Below, piece by piece: positions 1 through 12,367 of a stretch of 64,000 nucleotides of DNA (positions are counted from its first letter, which is position 1; every line of letters begins with the position of its first letter). The notes below the pieces were generated by a model, which made no database searches, was not told the origin of the DNA, and was given only the letters and a program-made list of their open reading frames with translations. Source of the DNA: Lathyrus oleraceus (Eukaryota; Streptophyta; Magnoliopsida; Fabales; Fabaceae); contig NC_066584.1 of the NCBI RefSeq assembly GCF_024323335.1, forward strand, positions 424,972,319 to 425,036,318, read 5' to 3'. The position numbers and the translations under genes were made by a program.

Positions 1-28
1 CTTCATATGTGTTCCCTAACTTTTGCAT

Positions 29-98
29 GGACAATTTATTTTTTGGTCCATCGGGATAGCCATTTTTGCCTAGATCAACCTTGCGGAGATTAATCTAG
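29..98 (-). other. Two hairpins just after the pol stop codon of Ogre A
   Basis: On the sense (minus) strand the 70-98 unit has outer arms CUAGAU and AUCUAG around a CC-GCAA-GG core with a GNRA-type loop. The 29-49 unit has arms GGAC and GUCC. Both lie within 90 nt downstream of the pol stop. B and C have the same two-hairpin layout at the same place with different bases in the arms, so pairing appears kept while sequence changes. The function is unknown. Confidence 0.5.
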
Positions 99-117
99 CG
101 GCTTTCATCATTTCTTT

Positions 118-3100
118 TTAGGCATAAATTTTTTTGACTATGTCTGCATTCACTGGAGAAGGCAAGTCTTCCCCGTCCATTGTTGTGAGGATTAGAGACC
201 CACCTGAGAAGGCCTTTGAACGACGAAAGGTCCCTCATAGTTGGGAGTCCATTTGCCTCGTGGGTCTGAGTGAATAGCAGAATACCTTTTGAGCACGAGT
301 TCCCCAACACGGTACTCACGAGGAAGAAATTTCTTGTCAAAAGCTCGTTTGAGACGTCTTTGGTATAGCTGACCATGACAGACAACTGTCAAACGCTTCT
401 CTTCAATCAGATTTAGCTAGTCATATCGTGATTGAACCCATTCAGCTTCATCAAGATCAACTTCCATGATGACTCTGAGTGAAGGAATCTCGACTTCAAT
501 TGAGATAACTTCCATCCCATATACCAATGAGTACGGAGTTGCCCCAGTGGATGTGCGGACTGAGGTTCTGTAACCGTGTAGAGCAAAGGGTAACATCTCG
601 TGCCAGTCCTTGTATGTCTTGACCATCTTCTGGATGATTCTCTTGATATTCTTGTTAACCGCTTCTATGGCGCCATTCATCTTGGGCCGGTATGGTGAAG
701 AGTTGTGGTGGTCGATTTTAAATTCTTCGTACAACTCCCTCATCAGTGTTGTTGAGGTTATTGGCATTGTCAGTGATGATCTTGCTAGGTATCCCATAGC
801 GGCAGATTATCTCTTTCTTGATAAACCGGGTAACCACTTGTCGACTGGCATTAGCATATGAAGCAACTTCAACCCATTTCGTGAAGTAATCGATGGTGAC
901 TAGGATGAATCGATGTCCATTGGAAGCTTTGGGCTCTATCATCCCAATCATATCAATGCCCTACATAGAAAAAGGCCATGGAGAAGTCATAGCATTCAAT
1001 GGAGTTGGTGGCACAAAGATCTTGTCACCATATATCTGGCACGTTTGGCATCTTTTCACAAAATTGTAGCAATCAAACTCCATTGTCGTCCAATAGTAAC
1101 CAACCAGAAGGATCTTCTTGGCCATAGCAGGACCCTTTTCATGTACATCCTTGCAGCCTTCATGTATGGACTTTATGATCGTACTAGCTCCGTGTCTATC
1201 CACGCATCTGAGCAGTACAAGACCATAATTCCTTTTGTATAATACATCACTATTTAGGAAGAACATGGAAGAGAGTCTTCTTAGAGCTTTATTATCGGTA
1301 ATGGATATACCCTCGGGATATTGTTGTTTCTCCAGAAATGTTTTTATGTCATAGAACCAAGGCTTATCGTCAGGATCAACCTCAATTGCTAGACAATGTG
1401 CCGGTTCATCTAAGTGGTCAATCTGGATGGATGGTGCTTCATTCTTCCATTTGAGTTTGAACATAGATGCTAACGTGGCTAGAGCGTCCGCTAAATGATT
1501 ATCCTCCCTAGAAATATGATGAAAAGAGATTTCATCAAAATAGGGCATCCGTTTTCTGATATGCTCTTTATAAGGTATCAACTTGCTATCCCGAGTCTCC
1601 CAATCACCTTTCACCTGACTGATTACTAGAGCTGAATCACCAAATACCTCAAGAATCTTGATCCTCAAGTCGATTGCCGCCTCTAAATCGTAGATACATG
1701 TTTCATATTCTACCATATTGTTGGTGCAGTCAAAACACAATCTAGTGGTAAATGGAAGGTGGAAACCAGTTGGAGAAGTGATAACAACACCTATACCATG
1801 ACCTCGAGCATTGGAAGCACCATTGAACACGAGTGTCCATCACGATCCTGGTTCGGGGCCTTCCTCAAGGCCTGCTTCGAAGCCTGGCATAATGAAGTCT
1901 CTGATAAACATGATGTCTTCATCTGGAAAGTCAAACCTCAACAGTTGATAACCTTCGACAGGAAGGTGAGAAAGGTAGTCAGATATAACACTCCCTTTTA
2001 TTTCTTTTTGGATCACATAATGTATATCATACTCGTTTAACAACATTTACCACCGGGCAATTCTACGAGTAACAACAGGCTTTTCGAATATATACTTTAT
2101 TGGATCCATCTTGGATATCAATAAAGTAGTGTGGCAGATCATATATTGCCTCAGGTATCGGTCGAGCAGCCCAAGTCAAAGCACAATAAGTTTTCTCCAA
2201 AAGTGAGTATCTGGTCTCACATTCAGTGAATTTCTTGCTGAGATAATAGATAACATGTTCTTTCTTTCATGTGTCATCGTGTTGACCCAAAACGCAACCC
2301 ATCGACTCATCGAGCACCATGAGGTACATAATGAGAGGCCTACCAGGAACATGTGGTATCAAGATTGGTGGTTATTGCAAGTACTTTTTTATTTTATCAA
2401 GTGTCGCTTGGCAATCGTCGTTCCACACAATCGATTGGTTTTTTCTCAACAACTTGAATATCGGTTCGCACGTAGCCGTCAAATATGATATGAATTTGGA
2501 GATGTAATTAAGTCGCCCAAGGAAGCCTCAGACTTATTTTTCTGTTCGGGGAGTTGGCATTTCATGGATGGCTCGAACTTTGTCGGGATCAACCTCAGTA
2601 CCTTTCTGACTGACTATGAAACCCAAGAGTTTACCGGATTGGACCCCAAAAGTACATTTAGTCGGATTCACGCGCAGTTTAAACTTTCGAAGTCTGACAA
2701 ACAATTTCTTCAGGTTCACCAAGTGATCTTCCTCAGTTCTGGATTTGGCAATCATGTCGTCCATATAAACCTCGATCTCTTCATGAATCATGTCATGGAA
2801 GAGGGTTACCATGGCGCGTTGATATGTTGCCACTGTGTTCTTCAAGCCGAATGGCATGACTTTGTAGCAGTAATTTCCCCAAGGTGTGATGAAAGTTTTC
2901 TTCTCCATATCGTCTGGTGGCATCTTTATCTGATTGTACCCGGAGAACCCATCCATGAAAGAAAAGACGGAGAATTGAGTTGTGTTGTCAACCAAGACAT
3001 CAATATGAGGCAAAGGAAAGTCATCCTTTGGACTCGCTCTATTGATATCTCGATATTCTACACACATTCTGACTTTACCATCTTTCTTTGGAACTGGAAT

Positions 3101-3587
3101 GATATTAGCGACCCACTGTGGATATTTAGAAATGGCTAAGAAGCCAACGTCTAGCTGTTTCTTAACCTCTTCCTTGATCTTGAGTGCCATATCGGGTTTG
3201 GTCCTTCTGAGCTTCTGCTTGAATGGAGGGCATTCATGCTTGAGTGGTAAGTGATGTTCAATAATGCTGGTGTCTAATCCTGGCATATATTGATACGACC
3301 AAGCGAAGACGTCAACATATTCACGCAACAATTCTACCAACTCGGAGTGTACATATTCGGCAAGAGATGCCCCAACCTTCACCTATTTTTTGTCAGTTTC
3401 AGAACCCAAGTTAATGACATCCACTGGTTCTTTATATGGTTGAATCTCTTTCTCTTCGTGCTCAAGGAGTCGTGCTAATTCAGCTGGTAATTCACAATCT
3501 TCCTCATTATCGTCTTCAGCTTGGTTGATTGGAAGTCCAAATTTATAGTTGATTTTAGCCATGTCGTAATCAATGGTTTTATTTGAT
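118..3587 (-). pseudogene. Ogre A pol: reverse transcriptase, RNase H (two types) and integrase, decayed
   Basis: In the family this polyprotein copies element RNA into DNA and inserts it. The RT part (2534-3382 plus an upstream acidic leader to 3587) keeps the catalytic YMDD near 2757-2768 and the VPKKDGKVRMCV and MPFGLKN blocks. A gypsy-type RNase H remnant follows, then an archaeal-type RNase H at 961-1830 (FNGASNARGHG, MVEYETC). Integrase follows with an HHCC finger (KRCQTCQIY), GIDMIGM, an ITDN aspartate and the GAIEAVNKN glutamate. Breaks include a stop just before MKVGAS at 3383, several stops and frame changes in 2047-2533, a frame change near 717-800 and another near 213; the terminal codons still run to a TAA at 118-120. 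The upstream end is set by the splice acceptor TATGCAG. Not functional. Confidence 0.9.
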
Positions 3588-3825
3588 CTGCATATGATGA
3601 GCTTATTTTAGTATGCTTTTTGAGAAAAGTGGAAAAAAGAAAAAGAAATCTTTTTCCATTCCGTTGTTTTTAGTGAAAAAGAAAAATAACTGAAAGAAGG
3701 GAACACAGGTTTTGCATGCAAAAAAGTACTTTTTATTTATTCACATAATACTTTTAAACATGGGGCCCCTTACAAGCTATCCTCTCGTCTCCGGCGAGGA
3801 CGAGGGATTGAGAAAACAAAATGCA
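3588..3825 (-). other. Intron-like spacer between protease and RT of Ogre A, with hairpin
   Basis: Ogre elements separate protease from RT by a spliced intron. Here the sense strand ends in TATGCAG at 3588, a good acceptor at the same place as in B and C. A candidate donor CTTGTAAGGG lies near 3770. Shortly after the protease stop (3826-3828) is a hairpin at 3784-3804 with 6-bp arms CUCGUC/GACGAG. B and C have a hairpin of different sequence here. The acceptor is well supported; the donor is inference. Confidence 0.55.
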
Positions 3826-6800
3826 TTACGTTTTTTCCGAGTACACCATGGGAATCACGGCGGTCGTCCAATTGGGAAGCTTGAATCCTGGAGGACATCC
3901 GCGAACAAGGTCGGGTGCCCCTGGCTTGCTACCACTGAACTCTCCTATAACTGCCACAGTATGCTCATTTTGATATCCAGCGCTGCTGAACTTGACTAGG
4001 TTGAATTGCTTTTTCTTCGGGCTTGTTCTGCGTGCTCCTGGGTGATAACTGATACCGAACCTGTCGCGATTCTCTGCCATATTGACGACCTTACCCCAAC
4101 CGGGAAGCGGACCTTTCTCCAATGTCTGCTTGGCACTCTTTGCTGAGGATAAGATGGTAGCGGATGATTGGTTGTTGTTGGAGGTAGCGGAACTGACATC
4201 TTCAAACTCTAAACAGTGGAGCGGAACTTTGATGATCCCTTCATCTGTTTCGACATATCTAAAAGAGGAGATTTCACTAACCAACAAATCTTCTTCCCCA
4301 CACACAATTACCAGTTTGTCATCTATCAAGTATTTCAGTCTCTAGTGCAGTGTAGAAGTGACTGCCCCAACGGCATGAATCCACGGTCTTCCCAACAAAC
4401 AACTGTAAGTTGGGTTGATATCCATGACTTGGAATGTGATGCTGAATTGGTGGGGCCAAACACAAATAGGCAAACCGACCTCCCCAATTACCTGCCTTCG
4501 GGAACCATTGAAAGCTCTAACGATTAATGCACTGGTCCTTATCTAGGGTCCTTTAAACTGTAATTGGCTCAATGTAGACTTGGGTAGTACGTTGAGCAAA
4601 AAACCAGTATCAACGAGGACTCGAGATAAGAGAGAGTCAGTACAAGTTACCGAAATGTGTAGTGCTTTGTTGTGGGAATTTCCCTCAAGAGGTAGCTCTG
4701 CTTCGTTAAATCCTAGGTACCTATTGGAAATGATATTGGCAACCACGTCATCAAATTGATCGACCGTGATGTCTTGCATCACGTGAGCGGTATTTATAAC
4801 TTTCAACAATGCTTTGCGATGAGCCTCAGAACTCAACAGCAAAGACAAGACTGATATTTTGGAGGGGGTCTGATTCAACTGGTTAACAATCTTGAAATCA
4901 CTTTTCTTGATCAGTTTGAGGAATTCTTGGCTTTCCTCAAAGGTGATACTCTTCTTGTGATCTCCAACGTGCTCTTTCTCAACCATCGGCCGTTTACCCT
5001 TAGATGCTTCGGACTCGGCAACTTTATCGTCAATAACCTTCGTCAACACCAAAGACGTCGTCACGGTCGGAGTAGCCGGTACAGTTGCCCCTGCCTGCGG
5101 AGTCGGAGTAGGAGCGACCTTCTCCTTAGGCGGGATAATTGTGGGTGCTGGAGACACCTTAGGAGGGTATTTAGGAGCGAATACACGGCAACTTCGAGTC
5201 ATGCCTCCCGTTCCAGCAATGTTGACGATTTCTGTGTCAGGAATGCAGATTTCTTTTCCTCCCAAATACATTGTAGTCTCATAATTCTAAGGCACGACCT
5301 TGGTATTCTGATACGGAAGCAGAGTGGGGACACGAAAATGAATGGGCTGAATCCTCATGGGAGGAGCTTCAACCTTCTTTTTTCTGTACACAATTGTTAT
5401 TGGTTCAATTGCTGCCACCTCTTCTGCTGCTTGAGACTTGGAGAATTATATTAACCCCTGATCCATCAGTTCTTGCACACAACCTCTTAGCTGGTCACAA
5501 TCATCCGGATCAAACTCGCATACTGTGCAATCATCATGTACCCCTTCTAGAAACCTAAACTGTTCAAGCCTCTGTAACACAACGGGCATCAGAGTCTTCA
5601 CTTCTTCAACCCTTAGTATTGATTCGGTATTTTCCACTTCAATCACGGCGTTGACTGCTACACCGTTGTGATTCGGCAAAGGATTTGTCTTTACATTAGG
5701 TTTTTCTTCGGAGAAAGACAAAATCTCTTGATCAATTAACTCTTGGATCCTCTTTTTGAGAGCCCAACAGTCCTCAATGGAATATCCTATATACCCTGCG
5801 TGGAAAGCACATGTGGCATTAGGATTGTGACTGCGATTGAAGGGAGGGGAGGCTGCTGGAAGTTCTCTTGGTACAATAGCTCCCACATGGATCAAATACG
5901 GCACCAACTTTGCGTATGGCACCGGGATCTTATCAAACTAGGGATGATTACCAAAGTTGCCTCTATTATTCTGACCTCTATTTTATCCTTTATTATCATG
6001 ATTATATTGTTGATTCGGATTTTTCTGAGCGGGTGTTGGTTGCTGGTTACCCTTCTGCCGTTGGCACTGGAATGGCGGTTGCTGATATTGAGCTGCGACG
6101 ATGTACGGATAAGGGTAATACGACATAGGGGCCATCGAAAATTGATATCGGGGATGAGCCTTCGTCGTCACATCGTTTTCTTCCCCCTCATTCTTTTTAG
6201 CGAAGCCCCCATGTGGCCTCTTGTTGGTTGTCTCCTATGCAGTCGTGTTTGTAATTTTCCCTGATTTCAACCCACTCTCAACACGTTCCCCAATGCTTAC
6301 CATATCAACAAAATGGGTTGACGAAATGTCGATAATCTTCTCAAAATACAACCCTTGCAGTGTACCCATGAAGATGTCCACAATTCATTGTCAGATAATG
6401 TTGGTCGAACCCTAGACGCCATTTCGTGCCAACGTTGAGCATATTCCTTAAAGGTTTTATTAGATCTTTGAGACTGATTCTGTAGTTGAAGCCTTGTCAG
6501 AGCCATGTCAAGGTTGTACTTGTATTGTTTTAAGAATGCCTCAGAGAGGTCCCTCCATGACTGTATCTTTGAGCGCTCTAGACCCATGTACCAATCCAAG
6601 GAAGCCCCATCCAGGCTATCTTGGAAGCAATGGAACAGGAGGTTGTCATTATCAATGTGTGAGGCCATTTTCCTACACTACATGGTGAAGTGACTGCAAG
6701 GAAAGTTGAGGCCCTTGTACTTTGGAAGGTCAGGCACCTTGAATTTTTGAGGTAGTACCACGTTCGGGACCAAGTAGAGGTCTCGAGCATCTATACCGAA

Positions 6801-7732
6801 GGAGTAGAAGCCCTCAATGGCCCTTATTCTGTCGTCCAAGAGCTGGTAATCCGCAGGTCTGGTCGGATCAACAGTGGGAGGAGCGACCTGACTGGCCGGA
6901 CGGGAAGCTTCTAGAGCGATCAGTGCATGCATATTCGAGGTGAACCACATCTGAGGCGAGTAAGAGAAACCGAGTGGCATGGTCTGAGCATCATGAGTTG
7001 TCTGAGGGTATTGTGCACTAGCCTATGCATTGGGGGCCTGAGGTACCCCTGTCTGCACGTGTTGGAGTGCAGGGTATGTCAGCATCGGCGTGGAGGCTGC
7101 CCTAGGATAACCAAGAGGAAAAGTCGGGACTTGGCTCGTGCTCGCAGCTTGAGCGGTCTGAGTGGGAATCTGAAAATGGAGGCGCAGACCTCGGTAGTCA
7201 TCTTCAGCATCAGGAGTGTCGTCAGGAACCTGTCCTTGGTTGTTATCCGGATCAGCAGCATCGACCGGAGTAGTTTGAACATTGGGGAGACCCCACGGGA
7301 AACCAGTGTTTCCAGCAGCAGCAGCGGCAGAGAGAGTCGGGTGAGGGAAGAAAGCCCCTCCACTGGCAAGACTGGAAGCTAAGTGTGGGGGCATTCCCCA
7401 CAGGTAGGCAATAATAAGCCTAGCAGATTCCATAGGGACCATCTGAGGGTTCCCCAAATTGGGCACAACATTTTCCGCCGGAGTGTTGACGATAGTGCCA
7501 GCAGCAGCAGTAGGAATGGTCACCCCACTAGCATGGGTGATGTTGGCAGCAGTAGAGGCGGGGTTCCTCTGATACAGGAGAATCTCAAGGATAGTCTCCA
7601 TGTTCCCCTTAAAACGTTCATTTCACCTTACACCTGGGCAAGGGACTCGCGAACAACAACATTGTCGGCTTCGTATTCAGCCATGATCTTTGATTTTTTG
7701 GAACGTGTGTAGGATTGATGACGAGTCGTCAT
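3826..7732 (-). pseudogene. Ogre A gag-protease, decayed
   Basis: Gag would form the particle and the aspartic protease would process it. The start chosen is the ATG at 7730-7732 (MTTRHQSYTRSK), which leads into MAEYEADN and is followed within about 60 codons by a stop and frame slip. Recognisable parts in order are a Pro/Ala-rich N-terminus (7023-7601), a leader to the capsid (6678-6980), a retrotransposon gag domain (6297-6668; DGASLDWYMGLE, FKEYAQRWHEMASRV), a zinc-knuckle-like segment CAFHAGYIGYSIEDC (about 5790-5830), and the protease (4543-5271, then 3826-4329) with the active-site stretch VLVDTGFLLNVLPKS, where the usual DTGS is DTGF. At least five frame or stop interruptions separate these fragments. 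The C-terminus ends at a TAA at 3826-3828. Confidence 0.85.
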
Positions 7733-7840
7733 TGTTGTTGTGAAAAAACGGCGAGTGAAAGCATTTAGTTTTCTGGTGGCTTTTGGCAAATAAATGCGTG
7801 GATGCATGTATGTATGCAAAAGGATTTGACATGTGCATTT
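7733..7840 (-). other. Ogre A spacer between ORF1 and gag (left part)
   Basis: Short untranslated, AT-rich stretch with ATGCATGTATGT-like runs upstream of the gag start. It ends where the copia element begins; its continuation is at 16191-16409. No separate gene is seen. Confidence 0.6.
7836..7840. repeat. Left target-site duplication of the copia element
   Basis: CATTT directly precedes the copia LTR. The matching right copy at 16191-16195 is TATTT, so one base differs. Five base pairs is the usual length for copia integration. Confidence 0.6.
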
Positions 7841-9185
7841 TGAAGGAGAAGAGCGATCCAAAATGCAACAGAATTTAAAATTTCTCCTTTAGTGATCCTT
7901 ACGAGTGGGCATGATCAGTGATAGAACGTTACCTCTTGTGGTAATTGTAACCTTTGATGCAGATCTACGGAGCGATCACGAACGTTGAACGATGACAACG
8001 CCTTTACTCAGTCCACACGAACGGATTCCTTCAATCTTAGTGCTAGCTACTACGAATGAAGGCTTTGAGTGAGAGAGAGAGGGAGAAACGAAATTGCAAC
8101 TGCATAAATTCTTCTACACAAGGGTTCTATTTATAGAACCACTTGTGTGGGCTGCAAGCTAAAAAGCCCGCTCAAGTGTATGTGGCCCATATCTTATAAT
8201 ATGCCAAAATCACTTAAGCGCGTGGTACCTTACCATATTTCGTATTCTACTTAAGTACACCATACCTTATGATGTTCTACAATTCACTTAAGGGCACCGT
8301 ACATTACGGTATTCCTTAGTTACTCTATCTCTCATCAATCCGTCCTTTTGTGTGTGACCCTGTAGGTTTTCCCGACATTGACAATTATATTAAATCACGT
8401 ATTTAACATAATAAACAGTGAGCGGTATCTAGCAACACATCACTGTTATCCAAGACACGAAAATGTCATGTGATCTGACAAATCCTTTTATGATAATACT
8501 TATGTGTACAATTACCCTTTTGACCTTATGTCTATATTGAACACAAGGCATAGACCGTGTCATCCTTGTCCAGTTCAATATTGGGCCCATAGACATTTAT
8601 CCTGTTACGCGGGATGGGCAAATTCCATCTAGGTCACTCATGTCCCTTAGCATGCTTCGTGGAGTATCCATCAACTGTCTTTATGGTCATCCAGTTACGG
8701 ACAATGTTTGATCAGCAATAAGGCATTCGACTCTACATCTAGGGTCTATAATGGTTTCAGGTCAAAGGGTGGTATACACCATTATCACCATGAGAATAAC
8801 TTATGACACTTTGCATAACATTCTATATAGTATTCTCATAGCGGGTTAATCCAGTATAAGTATTACTCTTAATATTCATACCTATGTTTAAGACTTGATA
8901 ACTCCTTATCCATGATCCATGAGATGTGATCATCAGTCTATATACATAATAGTCTTAATGCTTTAATGTTATCCCACTTCACAATAAAGCTCGACTACGG
9001 ATACTTTAAGAATAATGTCCTTATGTTTAATGTGATCTCATGATTAAGTCACACTTGATACATTAAACGGACTAGCTATTCTAGGGACTTTATTAGACAA
9101 ACATAATAAAGAAAAAGCCTTTTATTATTAATAAATAATTCGATACAAGTACCAAAAGTATTGGCCTCTAGGGCTTACACCAACA
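7841..9185 (-). repeat. Copia 3' LTR
   Basis: Direct copy of 14841-16190. In sense direction it starts TGTTGGTGTAAGCC and ends CTTCA. A TATA box (TATAAATA on minus, 8128-8135) lies inside a perfect inverted repeat with arms GGTTCTA and TAGAACC. A GA-rich run sits at 8070-8090. Confidence 0.95.
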
Positions 9186-9195
9186 ATCTCCCTCT
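9186..9195 (-). promoter_or_regulatory. Copia polypurine tract
   Basis: The sense strand reads AGAGGGAGAT immediately before the 3' LTR, the expected primer for plus-strand DNA synthesis. It lies four bases past the pol stop codon. Confidence 0.8.
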
Positions 9196-9199
9196 AGCA

Positions 9200-10966
9200 C
9201 TAGATCCAATCAGGCATACCCCTAATGCCCATAGATCTAGTATGGCCATCATGCTTCTGCTGCGCAAGAGGCTTTGTCAGTGGGTCAGCAATATTGTCAA
9301 GTGTAGGTACTCTGCATATTTTCTTATCTCCTCTATCTATTATCTCTCGAATGAGGTGATAACGCATAAGTATATGTTTGGATCATTGGTGAGATCTAGG
9401 TTCCTTAGCTTGTGCGATAGTAACATTGTTATCACAATAGAGACCAATGGGATCCACAATGCTAGGAACTATGCCAAGTTCACTAATGAACTTTTTGATC
9501 CAAACAGCTTCCTTTGCTGCACTTGAGGCAGCAATATACTCGGCCTCGGTTGTAGAATCAGCAACTGTATCTTGCTTTGAACTTTTCCAGCTCACAGCGC
9601 CACCGTTTAAGCAAAACACGTAACCAAATTGCGATCTAAAGTCATCCTTATCTGTCTGGAAGCTAGCATCGGTGTATCCAATTACAGCTAGCTCTTCCTG
9701 ACCTCCATATATCAAGAATGAGTCCTTAGTCCTTCTCAAATACTTAAGGATATTCTTGACAGCAACCCAATGAGCATCACCAGGATTAGATTGGTACCTA
9801 CTAGTTGCACTTAAAGCATACGAGACATCTGGTCGAGTACATAACATGGCATACATGATAGATCCTATTGTAGATGCATATGGAATCTTATTCATGCGAT
9901 CCCTTTCTTCCTTAGTTGAAGGGGATTTTCTTTTTGATAGACACAGGCCATGTTGCATATGTATGGAACCTTTCTTGGAATCATGCATATTAAAGCGTCT
10001 CAGCATTTTGTCTATGTACGTACTCTGACTTAGGCCAAGCAGTTTTTGTGATCTATCTCTATAGATTCTGATTCCTAATATATAGGCTACTTCACCTAGG
10101 TCCTTCATAGAAAAGCATTTCCCCAACCAAGACTTTACTTGTTGCAGGGTAGGGACATCGTTTCCAATGAGTAATATGTCATCTACATATAATACCAGGA
10201 AAACGATCATGCTCCTACTAACCTTCTTGTAGACACAAGGCTCATCTTCGTTCTTGATGAATCCATATTGTTTTAGTGTTTCATCAAAATGAAGATTCAA
10301 GCTTCTAGAAGCTTGCTTCAATCCATAGATTGATCTTTGTAACCTACATATCTTTTGGGCTTCTTCTGGTATGTCAAATCCTTCAGACTGTGTCATTTAC
10401 AAATCCTCAAGAAGATTCCCATTAAGGAAAGCAGTTTCGACATCCATCTGCCATATTTCATAATCATGATATGCAGCGATAGCAAGTAAAATCCGAACAG
10501 ATTTAAGCATTGTAATTGGTGAAAAGGTTTCATCATAGTCAACCCCATGAATTTGTTTATTTCCTTTTGCAACTAGTCTTGCCTTATAGGTATGTACCTT
10601 ATCATCCATGTCAGTCTTCTTTTTGAAGACCCACTTGCATCCTATAGGGTTAACTCCTACAGGAGGCTCTACCAAGGTCCAAACTTGGTTTGTGTACATG
10701 GAATCCATTTCAGATTTCATGGCTTCTAGCCACTTCTCAGACTCGGGACCAGTTATGGCCTCTTGGTAGGTCACAAGCTCATCTTGATCCATGAGTAATA
10801 CATCACCTTGGTCAGTTATGAGATATCCATATCTCTCAGGTAGGTGACTTATCCTGCTTGACCTACCCTGGTCTTGTTCTACTTGAGCAGGTTTCTCTTC
10901 CACAACTACTTGTGTTTCCTACTCTAATTCCTCCATAGGTGCATCAATGCTTTGTGATTCTTGAAT
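9200..10966 (-). pseudogene. Copia reverse transcriptase-RNase H
   Basis: C-terminal half of the copia polyprotein. RT blocks include WTLVEPPVGVNPIGCKWVFKKK, MDVETAFLNGNL and an intact catalytic YVDDILLIGND (about 10185-10215). RNase H follows with GYTDASFQTD, STTEAEYIA and the LYCDNN motif. The reading frame runs to a TAG at 9200-9202, next to the purine tract. In-frame stops occur at 9383-9385 (TGA), 10397-10399 (TAA), 10919-10921 (TAG) and near 10966 (TAA), most explicable by a C-to-T change in CAA, CAG or CGA. The active-site residues survive, but the protein cannot be made whole. Confidence 0.92.
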
Positions 10967-12367
10967 TTATTCAAGCTCTACTTTCCTCCCACTTATTCCT
11001 TTATAAATAAAATCCTTTTCTAGGAAAACTCCAGTTTGAGCGACAAACACTTTGCCCTCAGAAGAATTGTAGAAGTAATACCCTCTTGTTTCTTTAGGAT
11101 ACCCCACAAATAAGCATTTGTCAGATTTGGGCTCAAGCTTAGTTGAAATTTGTCGTTTCACATAAACTTCACAACCCTAAATCTTCATGTAAGACATATG
11201 TGGTTTCTTACCACTCCATATCTCATATGGTGTCTTCTCAACCTTTTTGGATGGAACACGGTTAAGTGTGTAAGCCGCTGTCAATAGTGCATGTCCCCAA
11301 AAGAAGTTTGGAAGATCGGCGTGACTCATCATGGATCGGACCATGTCTAACAGGGTTCGATTTCTTCTCTCAGATACACCATTCCATTGGGGAGTTCCAG
11401 GAGGAGTAAGTTGGGATAGCATCCCACACTCTTTCAGATGGTCATCAAACTCTAGGCTTAAATACTCACCACCTCGATCTGATCGAAGAGTTTTAATATT
11501 CTTACCTAGTTGGTTTTGTACTTCATTCTTGAATTCCATGAACTTTTTAAAAGACTCTGATTTGTGTTTCATTAAATACACATAACCATATCTACTGAAA
11601 TCATCACTAAATGTGATGAAGTACTGAAAACCTCCTCTGGCTGGTATGTTCAGTGGTCCACATACATCAGTATGTATGAGGGCCAAAATATCATTAGCTC
11701 TTTCACCTTTTCTTGTGAACGGAGACTTTGTCATCTTTTCAATTAAACAAGATATGCATGTCTCATATGATTCATAATCAAAAGAGTCCAAGAGTCCATC
11801 TTTATGGAGTTTGGAAATGCGTTTCTCATTTATATGGCCTAATCGACAATGCCAAAGTTAAGTTGGATTTAACTTATTAGGTTTCATCCTTTTAGTATTA
11901 ATGTTATAAATAGGCATTTCAAGATCAAGGACATATAGTCCATTGTTCATTTGTGCAGTAGTATAGAATATATCATTCAAATAAATTGAGCAACAATTGT
12001 TCTTTATTATAAATAAAAAACCAAACTTGTCCAAAAAAGAAACGAAAATAATATTCCTGCTAATTGCAGGTACATAATAACAGTTCTCTAACTGAATTAT
12101 TAAACCACTAGGTAAAGTCATTACATAAGTTCCTACGGCTAAAGCAGCAACCTTTGCTCCATTGCCAACTCGTAGGTCAACTTCACCTTTTGCCAAATCT
12201 CTACTCCTTTTTAGCCCCTGCACATTGGTACAAATGTGAGAACCGCATCCAGTATCTAATACCCATGATGCAGAAGTAGATAAATTAATTTCAATAACAA
12301 AAATAACTGAAGTTGAAGTCTCTACTCCATTCTTCTTATCTTCCAGGTACTTTGGGCAGTTTCTCTT
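10967..12367 (-). pseudogene. Copia protease-integrase
   Basis: The protease motif WVLDTGCGSHIC lies near 12235-12270, followed by VQGLKRSRDLAKGEVDLRVGNG (11858-12223). Integrase (11177-11791) starts after an in-frame stop near 11858, with an HHCC finger (WHCRLGH ... CISCLIEK). The catalytic core has IHTDVCGP, LRSDRGGEY and WNGVSERRNRT, giving the D, D, E residues. A linker to RT follows (GYPKETRGYYFYNSSEGK), interrupted by a TAG near 11177. The D/D/E set and DTG are intact, so decay is by stops rather than loss of catalytic residues. Confidence 0.9.

Noticed and set aside
2564..3139. 191-codon plus-strand open frame opposite RT
   Set aside because: Shadow of the conserved RT codons on the other strand; no recognisable protein.
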